Below, in pieces: positions 25,764-33,756 of a stretch of 64,000 nt of DNA; position 1 is the stretch's first letter; the number at the start of each line of letters is the position of its first letter. The stretch spans positions 1,178,001-1,242,000 of the forward strand of contig NZ_JANLNM010000001.1 in the NCBI RefSeq assembly GCF_024701975.1. Direction: 5' to 3'. The position numbers and the translations under genes are program-made. Source of the DNA: Variovorax sp. ZS18.2.2 (GTDB lineage: Bacteria; Pseudomonadota; Gammaproteobacteria; Burkholderiales; Burkholderiaceae_C). A model generated the notes under the pieces. That model did not search any database. It was not told the DNA's origin and saw only the letters and a program-made list of their open reading frames with translations.

Positions 25764-26800
25764 ACGACACGATCCCCTCCATCTCCGATATCACCGATGC
25801 CGCGCTGGCTGCGAGGCTGCAGAGCGCGATCGACAACAAGACCAAGCCGCTCGGCGCGCTCGGCCGGCTCGAAACGCTGGCCTTGCGGATCGGCGCGATC
25901 CTGGGCAGCGAAGCACCAACGCTCGAAGCGCCGCAGATGCTGGTCTGTGCGGGCGACCATGGCTTGGCGGCGCGCGGCGTCTCGGCGTTTCCGAGCGATG
26001 TGACCTGGCAGATGGTCGAGAACTTCCTCGCCGGCGGCGCGGCGGTCAGCGTGCTGGCACGGCAGCACGGACTTGCGCTGACGGTGGTCGATTGCGGCGT
26101 GCGGCGCGACTTTCAGGCGCGTTCGGGACTGGTGTCGCGACGGATTGCTGCCGGGACGGCGGATGCGTCGGCCGGTCCGGCCATGACCGCCGAGCAATGC
26201 GCGCAGGCCATTGCCAACGGGCGCGAGGTGGTGCGCGCGCTGCCGGGCAATGCCTTGTTGCTGGGTGAGATGGGCATCGGCAACAGCTCGTCTGCGGCGC
26301 TGCTGCTGGCCCGGCTTGCGGGGCTGGACATCGGCGCTTGCACTGGTGCGGGCACTGGCCTCGATGCCGCGGGGCTCGCGCGCAAGCGGGATGTGCTGCG
26401 CGAGGTGCTTGCACTGCATTCGGCGGCGACGGAACCGCTCGACGCGCTGGCCGCGTTCGGCGGTTTCGAGGTCGCCACGCTGGTCGGCGCCGTGCTGCAG
26501 GCGGCAGAGGAGCGCCGCGTGATCGTGGTCGATGGCTTCATCGCCAGCGCCGCGGTGCTCGTCGCACAGGCGCTGCAGCCGCATGTGACGCAGCGCTGCG
26601 TGGCCGCGCACAGCTCGGCGGAGCCCGGCCATGCGCTGCTGCTGAAGCACCTCGGCCTGGAGCCCTTGCTGAACCTGGACCTGCGCCTGGGCGAAGGCTC
26701 CGGCGGCGCGCTGGCCTGGCCGCTGCTCGAATCCGCTTGCCGCATCCTGCGCGAGATGGCGAGCTTCGAGGCGGCGGGCGTGTCGCGCAAGGAAGCCTGA
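25760..26800 (+). CDS. cobT: nicotinate-nucleotide:dimethylbenzimidazole phosphoribosyltransferase CobT
   Basis: A 346-residue enzyme that makes alpha-ribazole phosphate, the lower-ligand precursor of cobalamin. Recognisable blocks are NKTKPLGALGRLE near residue 30, the CAGDHGLAARGVSAFP segment, GEMGIGNSSSAALL and the C-terminal LDLRLGEGSGGALAWPLL with the catalytic Glu. Length matches the family. Coupled to cobQ by an ATGA overlap at 25760-25763 and followed 5 bp later by cobS. This is the phosphoribosyltransferase CobT, not the cobaltochelatase subunit that shares the name. Confidence 0.97.
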   Translation: MNDTIPSISDITDAALAARLQSAIDNKTKPLGALGRLETLALRIGAILGSEAPTLEAPQMLVCAGDHGLAARGVSAFPSDVTWQMVENFLAGGAAVSVLARQHGLALTVVDCGVRRDFQARSGLVSRRIAAGTADASAGPAMTAEQCAQAIANGREVVRALPGNALLLGEMGIGNSSSAALLLARLAGLDIGACTGAGTGLDAAGLARKRDVLREVLALHSAATEPLDALAAFGGFEVATLVGAVLQAAEERRVIVVDGFIASAAVLVAQALQPHVTQRCVAAHSSAEPGHALLLKHLGLEPLLNLDLRLGEGSGGALAWPLLESACRILREMASFEAAGVSRKEA

Positions 26801-26805
26801 GACTG

Positions 26806-27600
26806 ATGAACGGCATTCGCCACTTCCTGCTGGCATTGCAGTTCTTCACCCGCGTGCCGGTAACGGGGTCGCTCGCGGCATGGGTCGGTTTCAGTCCGCA
26901 GATGCTGCGTGCGAGCGCGGCGCATCTGCCTGGCATCGGGTGGCTGGTGGGTGGAGTTGCCGCACTGGTTTTCGTGGCCGTGGGCATTGGTTTGCAGAGC
27001 ATCGCGGGCGCGTTTGCCGCGGCGGTCTTGAGCACCGTCGCCACCGTGATGCTGACCGGCGCCTTCCATGAAGACGGCCTCGCCGACGTGGCCGATGGCC
27101 TGGGCGGCTCGGCCCACCGCGACCGGGCGCTGGAGATCATGAAGGACTCGCGCATCGGCGCCTTCGGTGCCGTGGCGCTGGTGCTCGCACTGGGCCTCAA
27201 GTTCGCGCTGCTCGCCACGCTGGCCGGACGCGGGCTGGAGACGGTGGCTGTCGCCATCGTCGGCGCGCATGTGCTGTCGCGGCTGGCACCGTTGTTCCTG
27301 ATCCGCTGGCTGCCCTATGTGGGGGACAGCGGAGCGAGCAAGGCGAAGCCGCTGGCCGATGCGATCAGCGGCGGGGCGCTGGTCATCGCGGTGCTGTGGT
27401 CGGTGCCCGCCGTGGCGTTGCTGTTGTGTGCGCATGACGCTGTGCATGTCGCCGCGGCGCTGCTGGCGGTCGTCGTGGCTGCGGGCTGGATGGCGCGTCT
27501 CTTCTTGCGGCGCCTGCAGGGTTTCACCGGCGACGGGCTGGGTGCGACCCAGCAGGTCTGCGAGCTGGCGATCTATCTCGCACTGGCCTGGCAGGCATGA
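26806..27600 (+). CDS. cobS: adenosylcobinamide-GDP ribazoletransferase CobS
   Basis: A 264-residue integral membrane enzyme joining adenosylcobinamide-GDP and alpha-ribazole (phosphate) to complete cobalamin. Signatures are the N-terminal LLALQFFTRVPV, the GAFHEDGLADVADGLGG block with metal-binding acidic residues, and KDSRIGAFGAVAL. Several membrane helices follow. The ATG chosen lies 5 bp after cobT; the open frame extends upstream as a shadow. Its stop overlaps the start of the phosphatase gene (ATGA). The required CobU/CobP kinase is not in this window. Confidence 0.96.
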   Translation: MNGIRHFLLALQFFTRVPVTGSLAAWVGFSPQMLRASAAHLPGIGWLVGGVAALVFVAVGIGLQSIAGAFAAAVLSTVATVMLTGAFHEDGLADVADGLGGSAHRDRALEIMKDSRIGAFGAVALVLALGLKFALLATLAGRGLETVAVAIVGAHVLSRLAPLFLIRWLPYVGDSGASKAKPLADAISGGALVIAVLWSVPAVALLLCAHDAVHVAAALLAVVVAAGWMARLFLRRLQGFTGDGLGATQQVCELAIYLALAWQA

Positions 27601-28160
27601 GAAAACTCTGGCTCCTGCGCCACGCGCCCGTGATCGCGGAGCCCGGTCTCTGCTACGGCGCGACTGACCTCGAGGCGGAAGCCGAGGCCACGCTGGCCGC
27701 CGCGCAACGCATCGCGCCTTTGCTGCCCGCCGGCATCGCGCTGCGCAGTTCGCCGCTGCGGCGCTGCGCCGTGTTGGCCGACGCCATCGCGGCACTCCGC
27801 CCCGACCTGGCCGTGCAGCACGATGCCCGTCTGGCCGAGATGAGCTTCGGCGCATGGGAAGGGCGGCCATGGTCCGCCATCGGGCGCGAGGAGTTCGAGG
27901 CCTGGACCGGCAATTTCGCCGACGGCATCGCCGGTGCGAACGGCGAGAGCGTGCGCGCCTTCATGCAGCGCGCGGCCGAAGCGCACGACGAATGGCGCTC
28001 GGGTGAGGGCGATGCGCTCTGGGTCACTCATGCCGGCGTGCTGCGCGCCGTGACGCTCCTGCAGCGCGGCATCCGCTGCCCGGAAACCGCAGCCGACTGG
28101 CCCGCCGGCGAACTGGCATTCGGCGGCTGGCTGACCTTCGAACATCCTCCGGCTGGCTGA
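27597..28160 (+). CDS. cobC: alpha-ribazole phosphatase CobC (histidine phosphatase family)
   Basis: A 187-residue histidine-phosphatase protein. The phosphohistidine motif is LLRHAPV at residues 5-11 (RHA rather than the common RHG), the second region is RSSPLRRC, and the late catalytic His sits in LWVTHAGVLRA. In a cobQ-cobT-cobS operon the expected role is dephosphorylation of alpha-ribazole phosphate or cobalamin phosphate. Coupled to cobS by ATGA. It converges with the next gene with no spacer at all: its stop ends at 28160 and the opposite stop begins at 28161. Confidence 0.9.
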   Translation: MRKLWLLRHAPVIAEPGLCYGATDLEAEAEATLAAAQRIAPLLPAGIALRSSPLRRCAVLADAIAALRPDLAVQHDARLAEMSFGAWEGRPWSAIGREEFEAWTGNFADGIAGANGESVRAFMQRAAEAHDEWRSGEGDALWVTHAGVLRAVTLLQRGIRCPETAADWPAGELAFGGWLTFEHPPAG

Positions 28161-29075
28161 TCACTGTCCCCGCGCGAACCACAGCTCGAAGTGGTTGAAG
28201 CGCACGTTGCCGCACAGCTTCGGCGGCAGCTCGGTCATCGCGGGCGCCGGAGCCACCTGGCTCGCCGTGGCTGTTCGCACCCGGTCCAGCGCCGCGGGCG
28301 AGACCTTGTCCTTGCAGTAGCGAACGTTGTTCTGCTTGGGCGTGTTCTGCGCCGGCACCAGCTCGATGCCGGGCACGATCATCCCGGCCTGCCGCAATCC
28401 TTCCGAAGCCTTGGTGGCGGCCGGCCAGTCGGCCCGGTCGCCGACCTGCAGGTAGATGCGGATCGGCAGCGAGGTGTTGTCCAGCGCGGCCGCCACGAGG
28501 CTGGGCGCGGCAGCCGTTGGGGCCGGCTCGGCGGTGATGCTCGCCGCGGCCGGCGTGCCCCAGGCCTGCATCGCAGAGAGCCCCGCCTTGTCGAAGAAGG
28601 TGTAGATCGCCTGGCTCGCCACGCGCTCTTCCGGCGTGGCGTTGGGCCGGTTGCCGGCCTCGGCCGTGCTGCGGAACAGCGCGACGATCTGCCCCGACAC
28701 CTGCTTGTCGATCCCATCGCCGGCCGAGAGGCTGTTGAGCAGCACGATCGCCATGTCCACCTGCGGGCGCTTGTCGGAGGTGAGCAGCGGGCCGAGCTTG
28801 AGCAGCATGTCCGCGTCGCGGCGGCTGCGCTCGGAAAGCTCGCGGCGGGCGATGTCTTCCTGGTCGAAGTAGCGCTGCAGCTTGGTGAAGCCCGTGGCGA
28901 CGACGCCCGCCAGCACCGTCGTCAGCAACCAGAAACCGACCTTGGAGTCTCCGAAGGCCGAGAGGCGGTCCATCAGCGTGGGCGGGCCCTTCGGTTCGGT
29001 GAGGGATTTGCGCACCTCCATCCGGAAGTACTCTTCCTCTCGGATGTCCTGCTGCTGCTCGGGCGTGAGTGCCAT
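28161..29075 (-). CDS. hypothetical single-pass membrane protein
   Basis: A 304-residue protein of no recognised family. A charged N-terminus (Glu/Lys-rich, 1-45) precedes one transmembrane segment (about 46-63, FWLLTTVLAGVVATGF), then a helical domain (RRELSERSRRDADMLLKL), an Ala/Pro-rich linker around 180-195 and a C-terminal domain with LPIRIYLQVGDRADWPAAT that resembles the peptide-binding or SPOR-like end domains seen in envelope proteins only in general character. Two late Cys residues are present. GGAGGAGG sits 8 bp before the ATG, which fixes the start. Function unknown. Confidence 0.72.
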   Translation of the reverse strand: MALTPEQQQDIREEEYFRMEVRKSLTEPKGPPTLMDRLSAFGDSKVGFWLLTTVLAGVVATGFTKLQRYFDQEDIARRELSERSRRDADMLLKLGPLLTSDKRPQVDMAIVLLNSLSAGDGIDKQVSGQIVALFRSTAEAGNRPNATPEERVASQAIYTFFDKAGLSAMQAWGTPAAASITAEPAPTAAAPSLVAAALDNTSLPIRIYLQVGDRADWPAATKASEGLRQAGMIVPGIELVPAQNTPKQNNVRYCKDKVSPAALDRVRTATASQVAPAPAMTELPPKLCGNVRFNHFELWFARGQ

Positions 29076-29195
29076 GGCGTCTGCCTCCTCCACGGGTGGT
29101 GGTGGCGTGCAGTGTCTGCCTGTGCCGGCGGTTGCACATCCATCGTTGGTGGTAGACGGTGGTAGTGCGTTGGGGGGCGGCCGGGCCCCGTCAGC

Positions 29196-30047
29196 TCAGT
29201 TCTTTTGCCGCCACTGTTCGCGCCAGAGCTTGTCCAGCTGCGGCGCCAGTGCCTGCGGCGGCGCGCCCAGGAGGGTTTTCTTTCCGTTGCGCTGCACCAG
29301 CCCGTAGATGCGGCCCGAGCCCTGGTCGTAGAGCGCGACCGCGTTGTTGTCGTGGCAGTCGTGCGGCTTGCAGAAGGCGTGCAGCACATAGCGCGTACCG
29401 TCCACGGTGACCCATTGCGGCTCGGGTGCGGGGCCTTCGCGGCGGACCAGCCAGCGGTCGTTTTCCTTGGTGCCCAGTGCGGCGCGCCAGGCTTTCTGCA
29501 TCGCGGGGCCTTGTGCGAGGGCGGCGGGGCTGCCTGTGGGCGGAGGCGGCGGTTTCGTCGCTGCCGGTTCCACGGGCGGCAGCGCGGCGCGCGCGGAGCC
29601 GTCGCATCGCCAGTAGCGCAGCTTCATCAGCTCGGGGCCCAGTTGCCCCGCCACCGGCTTCGCGGCGTCCAGCGTGATGGACTGTCCGCGCGCTTCGCGG
29701 AAGACGAGGAAGGTCAGGGCGCCGGCCTTGTCGACGTCGCTCATCAGCGCGACGTCGAAGCGCGCGGGCGGCTGGCTGTTGCCGAAGAAGCTGTGGGCCG
29801 TGTCGGGCGATTGGCCGACCACGCGGCGCTTGCCGCTTTCGACGATCAGCTGGTCTTCGCGAACCTGAAGCGTGGGCGCGGACGCATCGGCGCATGCGGT
29901 CGACCAGCGGCCGCCGTAGGCCGCCATGGCGTCGGGCGGCAGGCCCTTGCCGGCTTGCTGCGACCAGGCCGCGGCCGGCAGGAAAGCGGCTGCCGAGAGC
30001 AGCGCGGTGGCGAGGAGGGCGCCGTGATTCTTCTTCGGGATCGTCAT
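29196..30047 (-). CDS. Ivy-type lysozyme inhibitor with extra N-terminal domain
   Basis: A 283-residue secreted protein. Signal peptide is about residues 1-30. The C-terminal ~100 residues match the inhibitor-of-vertebrate-lysozyme family: TVDGTRYVLHAFCKPHDCHDN with the inhibitory loop CKPHDC at 226-231, then GRIYGLVQRNGKKTLLG. In E. coli Ivy this disulfide-closed loop inserts into the lysozyme active site. E. coli Ivy is about 157 residues; here an N-terminal domain (about 40-150, containing two further Cys) and a Pro-rich linker (160-175) are added. The added part could be a second binding domain. It lies just downstream of nth. Confidence 0.83.
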   Translation of the reverse strand: MTIPKKNHGALLATALLSAAAFLPAAAWSQQAGKGLPPDAMAAYGGRWSTACADASAPTLQVREDQLIVESGKRRVVGQSPDTAHSFFGNSQPPARFDVALMSDVDKAGALTFLVFREARGQSITLDAAKPVAGQLGPELMKLRYWRCDGSARAALPPVEPAATKPPPPPTGSPAALAQGPAMQKAWRAALGTKENDRWLVRREGPAPEPQWVTVDGTRYVLHAFCKPHDCHDNNAVALYDQGSGRIYGLVQRNGKKTLLGAPPQALAPQLDKLWREQWRQKN

Positions 30048-30057
30048 GCGTGTGATG

Positions 30058-30705
30058 TCAGTCCGTTTTCGGGGCGGGTGTCTTGGGTTTGAAATCGCAG
30101 TACGCGGCCACCGCGCACTCCCAGCAGCGCGGCTTGCGCGCCACGCAGATGTAGCGGCCGTGCAGGATGAGCCAGTGGTGCGCATGCAGACGGTACTCCG
30201 GTGGGACGCGCTTCTCGAGCTTGAGTTCCACCTCCAGCGGCGTCTTGCCCGGCGCGAGCCCGGTGCGGTTGCCCACACGGAAGATGTGCGTGTCGACCGC
30301 CATGGTCGGCTCCCCGAAGGCCACGTTGAGCACCACGTTGGCCGTCTTGCGGCCGACGCCGGGCAGGGCTTCGAGTTCGGCACGGGTCCTGGGCACCTCG
30401 CCGCCGTGCAGCTCGATCAGCATTCGGCAGGCCTCGATCAGGTGCTTGGCCTTGCTGCGGTACAGGCCGATGGTCTTGATGTACTCCTCCAGCCCTTCGA
30501 CGCCCAGATCGAGGATCGCCTGCGGCGTGTTGGCCACCGGATAAAGCTTGCGCGTGGCCTTGTTCACGCCCACGTCGGTGGCCTGTGCCGAGAGCAGCAC
30601 GGCCGCCAGCAACTCGAAGGGCGTGTCGTATTCGAGTTCGGTCTCGGGCGTGGGGTTGGCCGCCTGCAGGATGGCGAAGAAGAGGGGGATGTTGTCTTTT
30701 TTCAT
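30058..30705 (-). CDS. nth: endonuclease III
   Basis: A 215-residue base-excision DNA glycosylase/AP lyase for oxidised pyrimidines. The helix-hairpin-helix LPGVGRKTA carries catalytic Lys120, and Asp138 lies in AVDTHIFRV. The 4Fe-4S cluster ligands C187, C194, C197 and C203 have the standard C-x6-C-x2-C-x5-C spacing. Normal length for the family. The Ivy-type gene follows 10 bp downstream. It is divergent from an aminotransferase gene with a possible operator between them. Confidence 0.97.
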   Translation of the reverse strand: MKKDNIPLFFAILQAANPTPETELEYDTPFELLAAVLLSAQATDVGVNKATRKLYPVANTPQAILDLGVEGLEEYIKTIGLYRSKAKHLIEACRMLIELHGGEVPRTRAELEALPGVGRKTANVVLNVAFGEPTMAVDTHIFRVGNRTGLAPGKTPLEVELKLEKRVPPEYRLHAHHWLILHGRYICVARKPRCWECAVAAYCDFKPKTPAPKTD

Positions 30706-30765
30706 GGGGCTCGGGGGGCGTCGCGCGCGTCTGCCCGAGGGCGCAGGGCGGCGACAGGCGCAATA

Positions 30766-30783
30766 TATCGTTGAAAGACGATA
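30766..30783. promoter_or_regulatory. inverted repeat, candidate operator between nth and aminotransferase genes
   Basis: TATCGT-tgaaag-ACGATA is a perfect 6-bp inverted repeat with a 6-bp centre in an otherwise GC-rich 143-bp divergent intergenic region. The spacing suits a dimeric helix-turn-helix regulator. No regulator is encoded adjacent, so the binding protein is unknown. Confidence 0.35.
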
Positions 30784-30848
30784 GCCTTACGCAGCATTCA
30801 TGCACCCGGCTTTCGCGACAATGGCGCCCAGAAAGTGAGACTGACATC

Positions 30849-32036
30849 ATGCAATTCGCCTCCCGCCTCGACAACGTCGAAACCTCCGCCATCCGCGAAC
30901 TCTTCAAGCTGCTCGGCAAGCCCGGCATCATCAGCTTCGCAGGTGGTTTTCCCGACAGCGCGATGTTCGACGTCGAGGGCCTGAAGGAAGCGAGCCAGAA
31001 GGCATTGACCGAGGAGCCCGGCGGCGCATTGCAATACGGTGCCACCGAAGGCTACGAGCCGCTGCGCAGCCAGCTCAGTTCTTTCATGAAGACCAAGGGC
31101 GTCGATGTGGACCCCAGCGGCCTGATCGTCACCACCGGCAGCCAGCAGGCGCTGGACCTGCTGGGCAAGACCATGATCTCGCCCGGCGACAAGGTGATCG
31201 TCGAGGGCCCGACCTTCCTGGCCACCATCCAGTGCTTCCGCCTCTACGGCGCGCAGCTCATCAGCGCGCCCATCGACGCCAACGGCGTGAAGACCGACGA
31301 GCTGGAAAAACTCATCGCCGAGCACAAGCCCAAGTTCGTCTACCTGATCCCGACCTTCGGCAATCCCAGCGGCGCGATGCTGACGCTGGAGCGCCGCAAG
31401 AAGGTGCTCGAACTTGCCGTGAAGTACCAGACACTGGTCGTCGAGGACGACCCCTACGGCGACCTCTATTTCGGCGAAGCGCCGCCCCCCTCGATCCTGG
31501 CCTTGAGCAAGGACGTGCCCGGCAGCCGCGAGCTGCTCGCGCACTGCGGGAGCCTCAGCAAGGTGCTGAGCCCGGGCCTGCGCATCGGCTGGATGATCGC
31601 GCCCCCCGAACTGCTCGCCAAGGCGACGATGTGCAAGCAGTTCAGCGATGCGCACACCAGCACTTTCTCGCAGGCCACGGCGGCGCAATACCTCAAGAGC
31701 GGCCGCATGCCCGGCACGCTGGCGCATGTGCGCGAGGTCTACGGCCAGCGCGCGCAGGCCATGGGCGCGGCGCTGAAGCGCGAACTGGGCGATGCGGTGA
31801 GCTTCACGCAGCCGGGCGGCGGATTGTTCTTCTGGGCTCGCCTCACGGGTGCCAACGGCAAGCTGGCCGATGCGAACGAGCTGGCCAAACGGGCGATCGA
31901 GAAGCTCGTGGCCTTCGTGCCCGGTGCGCCGTTCTTCGCCGAGAAGCCCGATGTGGCGACGCTGCGCCTGAGCTTTGCGACCGCCGACGTGGCGAAGATC
32001 GAAGAGGGCGTGAAGCGCCTCGGCCAGGCCCTGTAA
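30849..32036 (+). CDS. PLP-dependent aminotransferase (2-aminoadipate/MocR-type class I)
   Basis: A 395-residue fold-type I aminotransferase. It has SFAGGFPDSAMFDVEGL near residue 28, a Tyr/Gly-rich ALQYGATEGYEPLR, the VEDDPYGDLYF segment with the cofactor-binding Asp and Tyr, and the PLP lysine in GSLSKVLSPGLRIGW. These features match the LysN/2-aminoadipate aminotransferase group, which often accepts aromatic or branched 2-oxo acids. Exact substrate is not decidable. The start was chosen where homology begins (MQFASRLDNVETSAIREL). Downstream, a small convergent gene ends 16 bp away. Confidence 0.92.
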   Translation: MQFASRLDNVETSAIRELFKLLGKPGIISFAGGFPDSAMFDVEGLKEASQKALTEEPGGALQYGATEGYEPLRSQLSSFMKTKGVDVDPSGLIVTTGSQQALDLLGKTMISPGDKVIVEGPTFLATIQCFRLYGAQLISAPIDANGVKTDELEKLIAEHKPKFVYLIPTFGNPSGAMLTLERRKKVLELAVKYQTLVVEDDPYGDLYFGEAPPPSILALSKDVPGSRELLAHCGSLSKVLSPGLRIGWMIAPPELLAKATMCKQFSDAHTSTFSQATAAQYLKSGRMPGTLAHVREVYGQRAQAMGAALKRELGDAVSFTQPGGGLFFWARLTGANGKLADANELAKRAIEKLVAFVPGAPFFAEKPDVATLRLSFATADVAKIEEGVKRLGQAL

Positions 32037-32051
32037 GCCTTCAGGACAAGC

Positions 32052-32279
32052 TCAGGGCGAACGATGCAGCCGGGGCGCCGCCAGCAGGTCCAGGTTGTCT
32101 GAAATGGCCGCATCCACGTTCGGATAGCGGCCTTTCATTTTCGAGAGCGTCATGATGGTCTGCAGCGCCTTCAGGTCCTTGACCGAGGGCGCGACCTTGA
32201 TCTGCGCGATGGCCGCGGGGGCGTTGCCGCCGTTCACCAATGCCATCACCTTGCTTGCCCAGTCGTTTGCGCGCGCCAT
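32052..32279 (-). CDS. small conserved-looking hypothetical protein
   Basis: A 75-residue protein starting MARANDWASKVMALVNGG; basic, helical, with KMKGRYPNVDAAISDNLDLL near the C-terminus. No family recognised. AGGTGATAGAC before the ATG gives a plausible ribosome binding site. It sits alone, convergent with the aminotransferase and divergent from the DUF6172 gene. The composition (few Arg/Pro runs) supports it as a real gene. Confidence 0.6.
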   Translation of the reverse strand: MARANDWASKVMALVNGGNAPAAIAQIKVAPSVKDLKALQTIMTLSKMKGRYPNVDAAISDNLDLLAAPRLHRSP

Positions 32280-32354
32280 GTCTATCACCTGCTTTCCATT
32301 GAACCGCCGACTGTACACAGCGCGGCAGCCCCCTCGGGGGCGTTACGATCACCC

Positions 32355-32678
32355 ATGAGAAAAACCTTTCAGCTTCAAGTCGAGGGCAAGCACCCCGATC
32401 GTCTCGTCGAAGCCATCAAGCACGAGATCAGCAAGTACATCAAGCGCGAACGCCGCCGCGATCTGCCCGAGGGCAGCGATTTCTGGGACTTCGATTGCAA
32501 GTTCGGCGCGTCGGCGGAAACCGCTGAAGTCGCCCAGTTGCCGGCCATCAACAAGCTGATTGACGGCATCGTGAAAGATGCCGGCAAGCAGTTCTACGTC
32601 GAGATCCTCGCCAAGCCCGGCAAGCGCACGCCGCGCCCAGCCGGGGAGCGGACCGAAGAGCCGCCCGAGGAAGACTGA
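32355..32678 (+). CDS. DUF6172 family protein
   Basis: A 107-residue soluble protein, MRKTFQLQVEGKHPDRLVEA followed by a KHEISKYIKRERRRDLPEG segment and a WDFDCKFG motif, with an acidic Pro-rich tail. This pattern matches small proteins annotated as DUF6172, conserved in proteobacteria, without assigned function. It converges with the Ldh-family gene, with 4 bp between stops. Confidence 0.8.
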   Translation: MRKTFQLQVEGKHPDRLVEAIKHEISKYIKRERRRDLPEGSDFWDFDCKFGASAETAEVAQLPAINKLIDGIVKDAGKQFYVEILAKPGKRTPRPAGERTEEPPEED

Positions 32679-32682
32679 TCCC

Positions 32683-33756
32683 TTAGAGAAGCGCCTTCGC
32701 GAGCTGCAGCCCGTGGCGCTGCTCCGCATCCTGCAGCGAGCGCGCGATCGACGGGTGCAGCCGCACCCCGTTCTTCGATTGCGCATCCCGGCGCTTCAAA
32801 CCCCCTTCACCCGGCAGCCGGACCGGCCTGGCGGCGTCGATGGGGGTGTTGTCCCGGCACCGGGCCGCAACGTGGTCCATCTGGCGGAGGAACGCTTCCT
32901 TGCCGCCGAATGCATTCAGGTCGTGCAGCGTGATATGCACCGTCGCGCCCCAGCCTTCCTTGGGATCGGCCCGGCCGAAGCCCGCCAATCCGGCCGTCAG
33001 CGTCTCCACCAGCAGCGCCATGCCGTAGCCCTTGTGGCCATGGCTCAGGCCACCCACGGGCAGCAGCGTGCCGGGCGGCTGGTCGAACAGCACCTGCGGG
33101 TCGTTTGAAGGCTTGCCGGTTGCGTCGATCAGCCATTGCTCGGCGAAGGTCTCGCCGGCCGCGCGCTTGCGGTTGCTCATGCCGTTGGTGGTGATCGAGG
33201 CCGAGATGTCGACCATCACGCCGCCCTGCGAGAGTGGAAAGCCCATCGCCAGCGGATTCGGCGTGAACAGCGCCTGCGTGCCGCCGAAGGGCGCGACGCT
33301 GGCGGTGTTGGGGTCGGAGCAGGCCAGGAGCATCAGCATGTCTTCCTGCAGCGCGCGCAGCATGTAAACCGCGAGGCAGGCGATGTGGTGGCTGCGGCGG
33401 ATCACGAGCGAGGCCGTGCCGAGTTCGCGGGCGCGCGGCACCAGCAGGTCCATGCCCTGGTCCATGAGCCAGGGTCCGGGCAGGCGCTTGCCGTCCCACA
33501 GCACGGCGGCGGGGCGGTCCGACAGCACCTCGGGTGCGCCGTCGCGCGTCATGCCGCCGGATTCGACTTCCTTCACATAGCCGGCCAGGAGTGCGAGGCC
33601 GTGCGTGTCGTGCCCCAGCAGGTCGCCCTCGACGAGGGTGCGGGCGACGCTGTCGGCCATCGTTGCGGCGAGTCCGGCTTTTTGCAGCAGGGCGCTCGCG
33701 TAGTCCTGCAGCGCGTCGGCGCGGTAGAGCGGGGCGTCCACTGCGGCAGAGGTCAT
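32683..33756 (-). CDS. Ldh family (malate/lactate/ureidoglycolate-type) NAD(P)-dependent oxidoreductase
   Basis: A 357-residue member of the Ldh_2/type-II malate dehydrogenase family, unrelated to Rossmann LDHs. Key features are GDLLGHDTHGLALLAGYVKEV (the HDTHG motif), RRSHHIACLAVYMLRAL with the catalytic His region, the TPNPLAMGFP block and HGHKGYGMALLVE near residue 255. Family members reduce 2-oxo acids such as malate, sulfolactate or ureidoglycolate; the substrate here is not evident. It is the third gene of mfd-serB-Ldh, linked by ATGA overlaps, and ends in TAA. Confidence 0.9.
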   Translation of the reverse strand: MTSAAVDAPLYRADALQDYASALLQKAGLAATMADSVARTLVEGDLLGHDTHGLALLAGYVKEVESGGMTRDGAPEVLSDRPAAVLWDGKRLPGPWLMDQGMDLLVPRARELGTASLVIRRSHHIACLAVYMLRALQEDMLMLLACSDPNTASVAPFGGTQALFTPNPLAMGFPLSQGGVMVDISASITTNGMSNRKRAAGETFAEQWLIDATGKPSNDPQVLFDQPPGTLLPVGGLSHGHKGYGMALLVETLTAGLAGFGRADPKEGWGATVHITLHDLNAFGGKEAFLRQMDHVAARCRDNTPIDAARPVRLPGEGGLKRRDAQSKNGVRLHPSIARSLQDAEQRHGLQLAKALL

